Positions 1-7,723 of a DNA stretch of 26,412 nucleotides are shown here, piece by piece. The DNA comes from JAKOQB01 sp036824465. Lineage in GTDB: Bacteria > Pseudomonadota > Gammaproteobacteria > Burkholderiales > Burkholderiaceae_F. The stretch is from positions 1 through 26,412 of the forward strand of contig DAITAC010000061.1 in the NCBI GenBank assembly GCA_036824465.1, given 5' to 3'. Under the pieces are notes generated by a model. The model searched no databases. It saw nothing but the letters and a program-made list of their open reading frames with translations, and was not told the origin of the DNA. Each line of letters begins with the position of its first letter. Positions within the stretch are counted from its first letter, which is position 1. The translations under genes and the position numbers were made by a program.

Positions 1-51
1 AAAAGACCGACGCGATCTTATCATGATGCTGCATTATTTATGTCGTTGTGT

Positions 52-885
52 TTAGTAGCATTTCCAGAGATCGCGAATCCTCAGCTGCCCGAATTGATCG
101 GCACAAAAGTCATAGACCACATTGAGGTGATTTCTTGCAGCTCTCTCAAATGTCGGATCTATGCGGCCAACATCTGGGGAAGCATTTACATGTCTTGAGA
201 AATCAGCAGGCCTAAAATCAATACCAAGAAATTGACAGACGGTCTTTATGGATTGGTCGGAAAACAACTCCTCGTAAAACAGAAACAACAGCTCATCTTC
301 CTTAAATTCATTGCGCAGATTCGTGATTGTCTGATCGTATCTGGTCCTCATCGTAATTCGTGGAGAAGACAGAGCCGATCCGTACGCATCTTTGACTGAG
401 GCCACTCCGCGGCGTTGATTGAACCTAAGCTGTGAGAACAGCCTCTCCACAGGGTCGCGCATGATGAATATGACCTTGGGGGTCAGGCCAGCTTTCAAAA
501 GAAAGTTTCGTATGAAAAGGAAGCCACGTTGAGGAATGAGACTGTACGAAGGGGTGATTTCGCCGATGGCCTTATGTTCTTCTCGAACATATTTTTGAAA
601 ATATGACAGGTAGGCGTTTTCGCTTAAAGAAAGTTCATATTTTTCGATCGCCAGGGCCAGATCATTCACGGAGCAGCTTTTTCCAGCCAAGAGCTTGTCC
701 AGCCAGAAGCGCAACTCCCCAAATCGTTTTTCACGGGAATATCCGCTTAGTTCCGGCGCAAACATCGCGTCGAAGACGTGCAATTCTTTGTGGGGTGTCA
801 TGAAAACTTGAGGATGATCTACTAGATAGTCGGCAAGCCAGGTTGTCCCGCATCTTTGCGCCCCAACGCCGAGAATGAAATTCAC
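52..885 (-). CDS. PAPS-dependent sulfotransferase
   Basis: A 277-residue sulfotransferase expected to move sulfate from PAPS to a hydroxyl, probably on a glycan. The N-terminus GVGAQRCGTTWL (residues 6-17) is the 5'-phosphosulfate-binding loop. KELHVFD (33-39) is typical of heparan-sulfate-type bacterial enzymes, and MRDPVERLFSQLRF (142-155) fits the 3'-phosphate-binding segment. No signal peptide or membrane helix is seen, so it is probably cytoplasmic. The start is GTG at 885-883, supported by a Shine-Dalgarno AAGGAA (minus strand, 898-893) eight bases upstream and by the P-loop lying where the family expects it. It is the last gene of the minus-strand group in the window. Two 60-base lines counted by eye (241-360) are about 42% GC, against about 65% in a line of the large fusion gene, which suggests acquisition from elsewhere. 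The acceptor is unknown. Confidence 0.88.
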   Translation of the reverse strand: MNFILGVGAQRCGTTWLADYLVDHPQVFMTPHKELHVFDAMFAPELSGYSREKRFGELRFWLDKLLAGKSCSVNDLALAIEKYELSLSENAYLSYFQKYVREEHKAIGEITPSYSLIPQRGFLFIRNFLLKAGLTPKVIFIMRDPVERLFSQLRFNQRRGVASVKDAYGSALSSPRITMRTRYDQTITNLRNEFKEDELLFLFYEELFSDQSIKTVCQFLGIDFRPADFSRHVNASPDVGRIDPTFERAARNHLNVVYDFCADQFGQLRIRDLWKCY

Positions 886-975
886 GGAAGAATTCCTTGT
901 TGTCAGTTGAACGTAGGTTGTGTCCTTCCGCGCGGTGGATCACGCTGCTGCCGAATCATGGGGGTAGCGCGATCA

Positions 976-1653
976 TCAGTCGCCCCACTTCTGCAGGTAC
1001 ATGCCGTAGGCGTTTATCCATGCGGGGGATTCAAACGCCGTTCCTCTGCTTTGGTGGGTCAGGCAGATCGGCCAGGTTCCGAGACGCAGGCCGGCAAGTC
1101 TTGCCGAACGGCAAAAGTCGAGATCGTAGAAGTGGAAGTCGAATCTGGGATCGAAGCGAACTGAGCGATCCAAAAGGGCCTGACGTCTCGCCGCCACGAA
1201 TACACCATCAAGAAGCTCGCACTCGGCAGGTACCGGCCCGAATGAAGAAACCCTGCCGAATGGATTCTTGCCATGTGCAACCGCGCCGCTGAGATCCGCC
1301 GGATCATCTGAGATGACGGCAGCGCCAACGTGACGCCACGCACGCTGCCGGGGCGCCCGCCGGCGATTGCCAGCCACGCCGATGAGGTCGAACGCCTGCA
1401 GGCCGGCAACGAGGCGGTCTGCCAGAAAAAAGTCGTCTATCCAGACGTCGTCGTGAACGAAGACCAGGATGTCGCTACGGTTGTGCGGCGAAATCCGGGC
1501 GTTGTAGATCTCAGGTAACCCAGCGCGGTTCGAAAAAGCCACATGCGCCGACAGGCGTGCTTCGAACGAAAGGCGCCGCAGAGAGATGCCCAGCGCGGAG
1601 GCGTTCCAGAATTCGGGTTCTTCCAGCCGGCTGGCGCTGATGATTTCGATCAT
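976..1653 (-). CDS. small GT-A fold glycosyltransferase
   Basis: A 225-residue protein whose opening MIEIISASRLEEPEFWNASA, core ILVFVHDDVWIDDFFLADRL and later FDFHFYDLDFCRSARLAGLR match a group of short GT2-like glycosyltransferases. HDDVW would be the metal/nucleotide-sugar (DxD-like) site, and FHFYDLDFC the acceptor-side acidic motif. No membrane helix is seen. I chose the ATG at 1653 because the recognisable domain begins there. The frame stays open to 1812, but that extension is Arg-rich, has no family character and runs over the 3' end of the upstream GT41 gene. The gene lies 85 bases after that gene on the same strand, so the two are probably co-transcribed. Donor and acceptor sugars cannot be read from the sequence. 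Confidence 0.8.
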   Translation of the reverse strand: MIEIISASRLEEPEFWNASALGISLRRLSFEARLSAHVAFSNRAGLPEIYNARISPHNRSDILVFVHDDVWIDDFFLADRLVAGLQAFDLIGVAGNRRRAPRQRAWRHVGAAVISDDPADLSGAVAHGKNPFGRVSSFGPVPAECELLDGVFVAARRQALLDRSVRFDPRFDFHFYDLDFCRSARLAGLRLGTWPICLTHQSRGTAFESPAWINAYGMYLQKWGD

Positions 1654-1738
1654 CGCCGTCCGGTGATTGAGATCCGACGTGGCTCGAATGTCCTGCAGAT
1701 CAGCCAACGGAAAGAAAGTGGTGGCGCAAAGGTTCGGT

Positions 1739-4033
1739 TCATCTGCGCTGTCGCCATTCCTGCCACATCTGCCAGAGCGCCGATTCGAGATTGGCCGCAA
1801 AGCGGCGCGCATCGAACAGCGGTGTACTGCGAAGCTGTGCCCGCAAGCCAGCGCGAAGCTCGCTGAGCTTCCCGCGTTCTCGGCAAAAGGCTACCGCCTT
1901 GGAAACGAACATGTTCTCATCGTCGGCGACCCACTCCGGCAGGCCGGCGGCATGCATCAAGCTGGCGCCCTGCCTCGAAATGAGCCGGTCGCCTGCGATT
2001 GTGAGCGTGGGCACGCCCATCCAGAGCGCCTCGCAGGTGGTCGTTCCTCCGGGAAAAGGCATGGTATCGAGGATGATGTCGACCTCGGCGTGAGCGGCCA
2101 GGTACAACGGGCGCGCGGCATGGCCGTGCATGGACGTCCGTTCCGCTGCGATGCCGACCGACTTGAGTCGTTCAGTCAACTGCGCCTGCATCGCCGGACT
2201 GGACAGTTGCGGGCTCTGGATGCGCAAGCGCGCGTCCGGGACAGCCTCGAGGACTCGACCCCAGAGCGACAGGGTCTTGTCGTTCAGTTTGGCGAGGTTC
2301 TGAAAGCTGCCAAAGGTAATTGAGCCGTTCCAGAGGGCCGGCAGCGGATAGATTGGGACATCGCTGTCGGGGGGGGTGAAACACAGCCGGGTGTCCGGCA
2401 GATACCAGATGCTTTCCGTGAAGTGAGACTGGTGCGCAGGCGGTACGCTGACCTCGTCAGCAAGGAAGTAGTCGATTTCCTTGACTCCCGTCGTGGCGAA
2501 ATACCCGAGCCAGCTCACCTGTATCGGCGCGGGCTTCCAGGCGAGTACCGGCAGCCTGTTGTTGGCGGTGTGACCGGACAATTCAACGAGTATATGAATT
2601 CCGTCGCGGTGAATCTCCTGGGCCGCCGCCTCGTCGGAGTATGCGTTCAGCTGGCGCCAGCCAGAGAAGTACGGCTGCACGCGCTGGGTCAGCGCATCCA
2701 TGCGCGGGTTGGTTGGATAGCCGATCACCTCGACCTTGCTCTGGTCGAGATGGCTGAGCACGCTCTCGAGGAAGAAGCCGACGGGGTGGGAATGAATGTC
2801 GCCCGAGATGATGCCGATGCGGAGGCGAATCGGATCGTTCGCGCACGTCCACGACGAGTAGGGCGTCTTGACCTTGCTGCGCACGACCTCGCCATAGCGT
2901 CGCGCCTCCTCGAGGCAATACTGCGGCGAGTGTTCGGCGCTGTAGTTCAGAGAGAAGAGCAGGTTGCTGCGCGCTTCCGTCATCAGCGGATATCGCTCGA
3001 CCACACGCCGAAGGCTCTGCTCGGCTTCGGCGAGGCGATTCGTATCCCGCAGGATGCTCGCGAGATTGACATAGGCACCACCACCATCCGGTTCCAGCGC
3101 TATGGCGCGACGAAGGCTTGTCTCGGCCTCATCAAGCTTGCCCTGGAACTTCAAGGCAATCGCCAGATTGGAGAGAACACCGGGCCAGTCGGGTCGCAGG
3201 GCGAGGGCACGGCGATAGCTTGTCTCCGCTTCGCTGGCTCGGTCCGTACGCTCGAGGATCATCCCGAGTTCGTTGTGCACCTCGGCAAATTGCGGGTTGA
3301 GTTGCAGTGCGCGACGCATGCTTGCCTCGGCTTCGCCCACGTGGCCGAGGCGGTCGAAGGCGAGGCCGAGTTCGAAGTGGACCTTGGGGTCGTCCGGCGC
3401 CAGTTGAACCGCAGTGCGGATCGCCTGCAGCGCTTCATCGAACCTGCCCTGCAAACGAAGCAAATAGGCGAGCGTTTTCCATCCCCAGACATGGTTCCGA
3501 AAGCGCGAAGTCAACCCGCGGGCCAACGACTCGGCCCTGCCGTAGCGGCCGGCGCTCGCCAGCTTGAGGATTTCATCCTGTTCCTGCGGGCTTGGTTGCC
3601 CCACCGGATCTGGGCTCGCCGGTGCTGCGGCATCCCAATCGCCGGGGGCAGCGGTCAGGAAGGGGTCTGGCTCGAGGGTATCGATCCGCCGTCGCAGCGA
3701 GTGAATCATCTCCGGCGGCAGACCGCGGCGCTGTCCGAGGTCGAGCAGCGCCCGCGCCTCCGAATACTTCCCCGCATGGATCAGCGCATCGATGTAACTG
3801 ACCCAAAGCTGACCGTCCCTGGGGTCGGCCTCGAGCGCTGTCTTCAGGTACTTCAGCGCATCCTGCATCCGGTTCAGTTCCAGCAACAAAGTGCCGAGGT
3901 TGTGATTTGCTTCCGGATGCCGTGGTTCGACTGCGAGCACGGCGCGGTAAAGCTGCTCCGCTTCTTGCAGGCTTCCGCCCGCCTGATGTCGAACGGCTTG
4001 GTCGATCGCTTGATCGATCGAAGGGGTCTGCAT
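1739..4033 (-). CDS. TPR protein with GT41 (O-GlcNAc transferase-like) domain
   Basis: A 764-residue protein with about nine TPR units in residues 1-390 (repeats of the form A-x-x-x-L-G-x-x-L) and a C-terminal GT41 catalytic domain from about 405. Visible GT41 landmarks are SGDIHSHPVGFF (about 410, containing the conserved His), VELSGHTANNRL, APIQVSWLGYFATTG, FGSFQNLAKLND (about 580, where the Lys aligns with the UDP-binding Lys of human OGT) and PFPGGTTTCEALWMGVP. Eukaryotic and some bacterial relatives glycosylate Ser/Thr or N-glycosylate proteins. In bacteria with EPS loci the substrate is usually unknown. The ATG at 4033 is used. A TTG three codons upstream (4042) is an alternative. The gene lies between a GT2 gene and a small glycosyltransferase gene on the same strand. 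A second member of the family is encoded at 10281-12692 on the other strand. Confidence 0.92.
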   Translation of the reverse strand: MQTPSIDQAIDQAVRHQAGGSLQEAEQLYRAVLAVEPRHPEANHNLGTLLLELNRMQDALKYLKTALEADPRDGQLWVSYIDALIHAGKYSEARALLDLGQRRGLPPEMIHSLRRRIDTLEPDPFLTAAPGDWDAAAPASPDPVGQPSPQEQDEILKLASAGRYGRAESLARGLTSRFRNHVWGWKTLAYLLRLQGRFDEALQAIRTAVQLAPDDPKVHFELGLAFDRLGHVGEAEASMRRALQLNPQFAEVHNELGMILERTDRASEAETSYRRALALRPDWPGVLSNLAIALKFQGKLDEAETSLRRAIALEPDGGGAYVNLASILRDTNRLAEAEQSLRRVVERYPLMTEARSNLLFSLNYSAEHSPQYCLEEARRYGEVVRSKVKTPYSSWTCANDPIRLRIGIISGDIHSHPVGFFLESVLSHLDQSKVEVIGYPTNPRMDALTQRVQPYFSGWRQLNAYSDEAAAQEIHRDGIHILVELSGHTANNRLPVLAWKPAPIQVSWLGYFATTGVKEIDYFLADEVSVPPAHQSHFTESIWYLPDTRLCFTPPDSDVPIYPLPALWNGSITFGSFQNLAKLNDKTLSLWGRVLEAVPDARLRIQSPQLSSPAMQAQLTERLKSVGIAAERTSMHGHAARPLYLAAHAEVDIILDTMPFPGGTTTCEALWMGVPTLTIAGDRLISRQGASLMHAAGLPEWVADDENMFVSKAVAFCRERGKLSELRAGLRAQLRSTPLFDARRFAANLESALWQMWQEWRQRR

Positions 4034-4156
4034 CTTCAGCAAGGTGTAAGTGGGTGGTAAGAGCGGGCACCGATGGACGCGAAATTTGCGAGAGTCGATC
4101 CATCTGATCCACGTACGGGATTCATGACCTGGTAAAGCATCCTCTGGCGCGCGATG

Positions 4157-5128
4157 TTAGCTGAGGAAAGGATGCACCGGCCTTCGAGGAACGGCGCCGA
4201 TGTCATAAGCGAGAAAAGCGAGCAGCAGCTGAATGCCGAGAATCACCGGCAGAGCCGCCAGCATCACCGTGCCTGCGGGACTCGGTTGGCCGGACAAGGC
4301 GCTCAATGTCCAATGGCGCAACCCGAAAACGATGCCGAAGGTCAACAGCACTACGCCGGCCAGCAACTCGACGCTGCCAATCGAGAAATCGCGCAGGAAA
4401 TAGTTATAGAAAATGCGCTTGAAGAAATTGCGCACGTGCTTGAGTCCAAACTCGCCGGCGACAGTGCGGATGCGAAGGCTGCTTTGTTCTTCGCCATAAG
4501 TGGCATCCATCGGAACGTCCAGGACCACCGCCCTCATTGCGCCCAGCCTGAACAACATGTCGCTTTCGAAGAAATAGCGCTCACTGATCCGATCGAGCGG
4601 CAATCGCCCGACGATGCGAGCATGGATCGCCGTATAACCGTTCGTCGGATCGAAGATGTCCCAGTAACCCGTGGAAAGCTTCGAGAGAAAGGACAGGACT
4701 GCATTGCCGATCAGCCTTGCCGTCGGCATGTCAGACAACCTGTAAACGTCGTAGAAGCGATTGCCCTTTGTGTAGTCGGCACGGCCGTCGGCGATCGGTG
4801 CGACGAAGCGTCGCAGCAACCGCGGATCCATCTGGCCGTCGCCATCGATCTTGACGATGATTTGGGCACCGCATGCGAGCGCTTCGCGATAACCGCACAT
4901 CACGGCGCCGCCGACGCCGAGATTGTGCTGGTTGAACACGACGCGCAGACGCGTGTCGTGACAATGATCGAGGACGAACTGCCCCGATTGCTCTGGACAT
5001 GCGTCGTCAACCAAGAAGATCCACTTAACTTCCGGGCCGATCGCGCCTATGACCGAGCAAATCCTGTCCTTGACCCGATAGGCGGGAATGACCACGGCGA
5101 TTGCCCTGCTTTCCAGGTCTTCATCCAT
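4157..5128 (-). CDS. GT2 glycosyltransferase, polyprenyl-phosphate (DPM1/GtrB) type
   Basis: A 323-residue membrane-bound GT2. IAVVIPAYRVKDRI opens the GT-A fold (about residues 10-23), IFLVDDACP and the downstream KIDGDGQMDP carry the donor and metal-binding aspartates, and DPTNGYTAIHARI and SERYFFESDMLFRLG are characteristic of polyprenyl-phosphate hexose/mannose synthases. Two strong hydrophobic segments follow near the C-terminus (VELLAGVVLLTFGIVFGL and VMLAALPVILGIQLLLAF). The expected reaction, by family, is transfer of a sugar from a nucleotide donor to undecaprenyl phosphate on the cytoplasmic face, giving a lipid-linked sugar for later transfer. The sugar cannot be assigned. The start is ATG at 5128, a few residues before the fold. 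The gene follows the GH42-like gene with a 131-base gap and precedes the GT41 gene on the same strand. Confidence 0.88.
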   Translation of the reverse strand: MDEDLESRAIAVVIPAYRVKDRICSVIGAIGPEVKWIFLVDDACPEQSGQFVLDHCHDTRLRVVFNQHNLGVGGAVMCGYREALACGAQIIVKIDGDGQMDPRLLRRFVAPIADGRADYTKGNRFYDVYRLSDMPTARLIGNAVLSFLSKLSTGYWDIFDPTNGYTAIHARIVGRLPLDRISERYFFESDMLFRLGAMRAVVLDVPMDATYGEEQSSLRIRTVAGEFGLKHVRNFFKRIFYNYFLRDFSIGSVELLAGVVLLTFGIVFGLRHWTLSALSGQPSPAGTVMLAALPVILGIQLLLAFLAYDIGAVPRRPVHPFLS

Positions 5129-5259
5129 GGTGACGCAGCGTGCAAAGCGATGCTGTCAGATTGTCACTACACGAAACAGTCCGCCCTTCCTTAGCGATAT
5201 CGGACGACGAAAGCATGTCCACGATGCGCGAGGCATCGGAACACAACACAGACGTCGCA

Positions 5260-7167
5260 TCACTCATTAACCACGGTCCTTATGGTGTTGTACAGCCTGT
5301 CAGATCCAAAATCGCGGTTGCTCGGGTCGATTGCATAGATGTTCCGTTCCGACTCCTCGCGCACGCCCTGCGGACGCACATCCATGAAGAAGGAGAGGAA
5401 TTTGGCGCCGCGCTGACGATGCCGACCGAACATCTCTCTCACTTCCTCGGGCGACATTTCCCGCAGCGGGTGAAATTCGGTGATGCCGTAACTGCGATGC
5501 GACGTGGAAGCGAGCCAGTCCAAGAACGAGGATCCGTAAGTTGGTTCGCCGTAAAGACTGACACCCAGCAGAAGGCCGTCGGGATCGTTCAATGAACCAT
5601 CGACCGCGAACTTCGTGGTGTCCCAGCTCGGGTTGGTGAAAGGCGTGATCTGGTGCGTATACAACGCAACGTCATGCAGGCACGACGCGCGCACCTGATG
5701 CTCGAAGTGGGCTAGATACCTGACGACCTGCGCATTGCGGAACTCGTGCCAGAGCGGAACCAGAGGGTTATAGAAGAACGAGGCGAGATCCGGGGGATGG
5801 TCGACGTAGCCCTCGAGGCCGCCCGCATCGGATGTCTGCGGCAATTCCGTGCTCGGCAGAACCTTTGGCGTTGATTGGCTGCGATCCATGATCGAGACCC
5901 TGCGGGAGCCCAGACTGGCGAGCGCGCCCGATGCGCGCTCCGCAAGGAAGTCGAGGCGATACACGCCGGGCGGCAGCTGGGTGAAGTCCAGATCGAAACG
6001 CCAGCCGACATCCGGCGTCCCAATGGATGGTTTTGCCTGCAGCACATCTCGTCGACCGTAACGGGCTGAAACGCGTCCCACCATGCTGCCGTTCAGATAG
6101 ATCCTTATCCAGACTGGCTGCGTCTGCCGGTGCGAGGAATCAAACGCCCAGCCTATGAGTGGCAGTTTGCCGTGCGCGAACGAATCGATGTGTTCGGTGA
6201 AGCGGCGCAAGCTGTGCGTTCGTATGTCCCTGTTCGGTGGATCGACCTCGGCAAATGAAGTGAAGTCCTCTCCCACCAGTCTGTTCAGAGAATCGATCTT
6301 CCCAAAACGCTGGGCGAGGAACTCCCGGAATCCGCTGACTGACGCTTCACTATAGTCAGACACAATGTAAGGACCGGTGACGCTCATTCCGCGTTCGAAG
6401 TCCGCATAGAAATGATGCAATTCACCAAGGACGGTGACCGCTCTGACCTTGCTGCGATCAGCTTCGGGCAGTCGACAGACGGCCGCGAGGAACCGATCGA
6501 CCACCGCCTCCCGGTACCGGGTGATGTCGTTGTCAGTGGAGGCGAACGTCCACGGATAGATGTCGATGCCGGAGTAGTTGTCCTTGGGCATCGTCCCGAG
6601 CGTTGATGTCGACATGTTTTGGGGGTTCTTTGAAAGATACTCCTCGATTGGCGCCTTTACCCCAAAGTGAGTCGAGAACAAGTACAGCACGACGGATCTG
6701 TTCGTTTCCTTCACCGTAAGCGCGAGTCTTTCGACCGCGCGCTGATCGACTTGCCAGCCGGAGCCGTTCGAGACGAGCAGCTTGAGCAGTGGCACCTGGA
6801 GCGTGTAGCCGACCTCAAACCGGCCGTTCGCACTGACTGCAGGCCCAAGGTCGGCCAGCTTCGATTCAACGATCTGGGCGGCCGACCGACCCGAATTGAG
6901 GCAGTACGATGCCAAGTCCTCCTGCGAGCGCGCTGGTGGCACCTCGGGACTGGCGGAGCAAAGATCCGTTCCATGCAACATCGGCGCGAGAAACAGCGGG
7001 GGAAGGACTACTGCAGGCGATCGCTGCCGCACAGCCAATACGGTCACGCCGACAAGTGCAGCGATGGCGAACAATGCAAGCAGCAGGCGCTGCCGGTTCG
7101 GCCGTCGACCGGATTGCCGTCCAGCAAAGCCTCCTTGTCTCGGGGAATCCGAACGGTTCTTCTTCAT
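5260..7167 (-). CDS. membrane-anchored GH42-like (clan A) glycoside hydrolase-like protein
   Basis: A 635-residue protein with a basic N-terminus and a single hydrophobic segment (about residues 28-46, LLLALFAIAALVGVTVLAV). It is therefore probably anchored in the inner membrane with its bulk in the periplasm. The segment SDYSEASVSGFREFLAQRFG with FTSFAEVDPP (270-310) resembles the region after the acid/base Glu in beta-galactosidase-type TIM barrels. E249 in VLGELHHFY and E564 in YGITEFHPL are my candidate acid/base and nucleophile. Residues about 338-430 (GWAFD...GVYRLDFLAE...RRVSIMD) look like an inserted beta-sandwich domain of a kind found in cell-surface glycan proteins. Neighbouring genes are glycosyltransferases, so it may trim or edit the polysaccharide. 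Start ATG at 7167. The assignment is at fold level; activity is not certain. Confidence 0.72.
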   Translation of the reverse strand: MKKNRSDSPRQGGFAGRQSGRRPNRQRLLLALFAIAALVGVTVLAVRQRSPAVVLPPLFLAPMLHGTDLCSASPEVPPARSQEDLASYCLNSGRSAAQIVESKLADLGPAVSANGRFEVGYTLQVPLLKLLVSNGSGWQVDQRAVERLALTVKETNRSVVLYLFSTHFGVKAPIEEYLSKNPQNMSTSTLGTMPKDNYSGIDIYPWTFASTDNDITRYREAVVDRFLAAVCRLPEADRSKVRAVTVLGELHHFYADFERGMSVTGPYIVSDYSEASVSGFREFLAQRFGKIDSLNRLVGEDFTSFAEVDPPNRDIRTHSLRRFTEHIDSFAHGKLPLIGWAFDSSHRQTQPVWIRIYLNGSMVGRVSARYGRRDVLQAKPSIGTPDVGWRFDLDFTQLPPGVYRLDFLAERASGALASLGSRRVSIMDRSQSTPKVLPSTELPQTSDAGGLEGYVDHPPDLASFFYNPLVPLWHEFRNAQVVRYLAHFEHQVRASCLHDVALYTHQITPFTNPSWDTTKFAVDGSLNDPDGLLLGVSLYGEPTYGSSFLDWLASTSHRSYGITEFHPLREMSPEEVREMFGRHRQRGAKFLSFFMDVRPQGVREESERNIYAIDPSNRDFGSDRLYNTIRTVVNE

Positions 7168-7198
7168 CCTTGAAGCGAGTCTTACTTTTCATCCGAGC

Positions 7199-7603
7199 GG
7201 GGGGACATTGGATTATGCCGGCGGTGGCGGCAACTTCACGGCGACCTTCAGCAGCGGCATTGCAGCCTTCGGTTTCTACCGGATCGACATCGGCGACTAC
7301 GGCGGCCCGATCCTGCCCTCGCTCTCGCGCGGCACCACCCCGACCGTGCCCAATACCATCGGATCGTCCGGCTTCACGGACGATTCGGTGCTGTGCTTCG
7401 GCGCCAAAGCCCAGAACACTGGTGAATGGGTAACCAGCGAGAGGTTGCTCTCCACGACCGGTACGGGGGACCTTTTCGCCTTTGACAACTTCGCCGTTCG
7501 CAGCGCCCAGCGGGCGAACATAACCTAGCCGTCGACCCTGGCGCTGCTCGGGCTGGGTCTTGCCTGCCTCGGAGCGGCGCGCCGGCGCAAGGCTGGCGGG
7601 TGA
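7199..7603 (+). pseudogene. remnant of a PEP-CTERM sorted protein, stop codon in the sorting motif
   Basis: Read in one frame, 7199-7525 gives text typical of PEP-CTERM proteins: LDYAGGGGNFTATFSSGI, GFYRIDIGDYGGPILP, PNTIGSSGF and GDLFAFDNFAV. A TAG follows at 7526-7528. The next 24 codons in the same frame encode PSTLALLGLGLACLG and an Arg-rich end (ARRRK), i.e. the membrane segment and basic tail of a PEP-CTERM signal. The usual Val-Pro-Glu-Pro is Ile-Thr-stop-Pro here, so the stop replaces the signature Glu. The N-terminal half and a start codon are also missing: the frame upstream of about 7199 runs antisense through the GH42-like gene. Family knowledge: such proteins are processed by exosortase and occur in EPS-producing Gram-negatives. 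It is almost certainly non-functional. Confidence 0.8.
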
Positions 7604-7723
7604 TCGGGACGAAGGTGATCTCGACGATAGGCAATTGAGCAGGCCGTAGCGACGTACGCTTGGAGTCAGGCGGCGCGGGACTCGGCGCTTCTTCTTGCGG
7701 GTAGCGTAAGTTACGATTCTTGA
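7604..7723. other. intergenic stretch before the SEC-C/TPR/sulfotransferase gene
   Basis: 120 bases between the PEP-CTERM relic and the next gene. I see no convincing promoter. TACGAT at 7712-7717 resembles a -10 box but lies only six bases from the start codon and lacks a good -35. There is no clear Shine-Dalgarno before the ATG at 7724. Confidence 0.4.

Noticed and set aside
2423..4060. Long open frame (545 codons) on the plus strand opposite the first GT41 gene
   Set aside because: Exact antisense of a well-supported TPR-GT41 gene. Arg/Gly-rich translation without motifs; an expected shadow in high-GC DNA.
4154..5194. 346-codon plus-strand frame opposite the GT2 gene
   Set aside because: The minus strand carries clear GT2 motifs and two membrane helices. 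The plus-strand reading has none.
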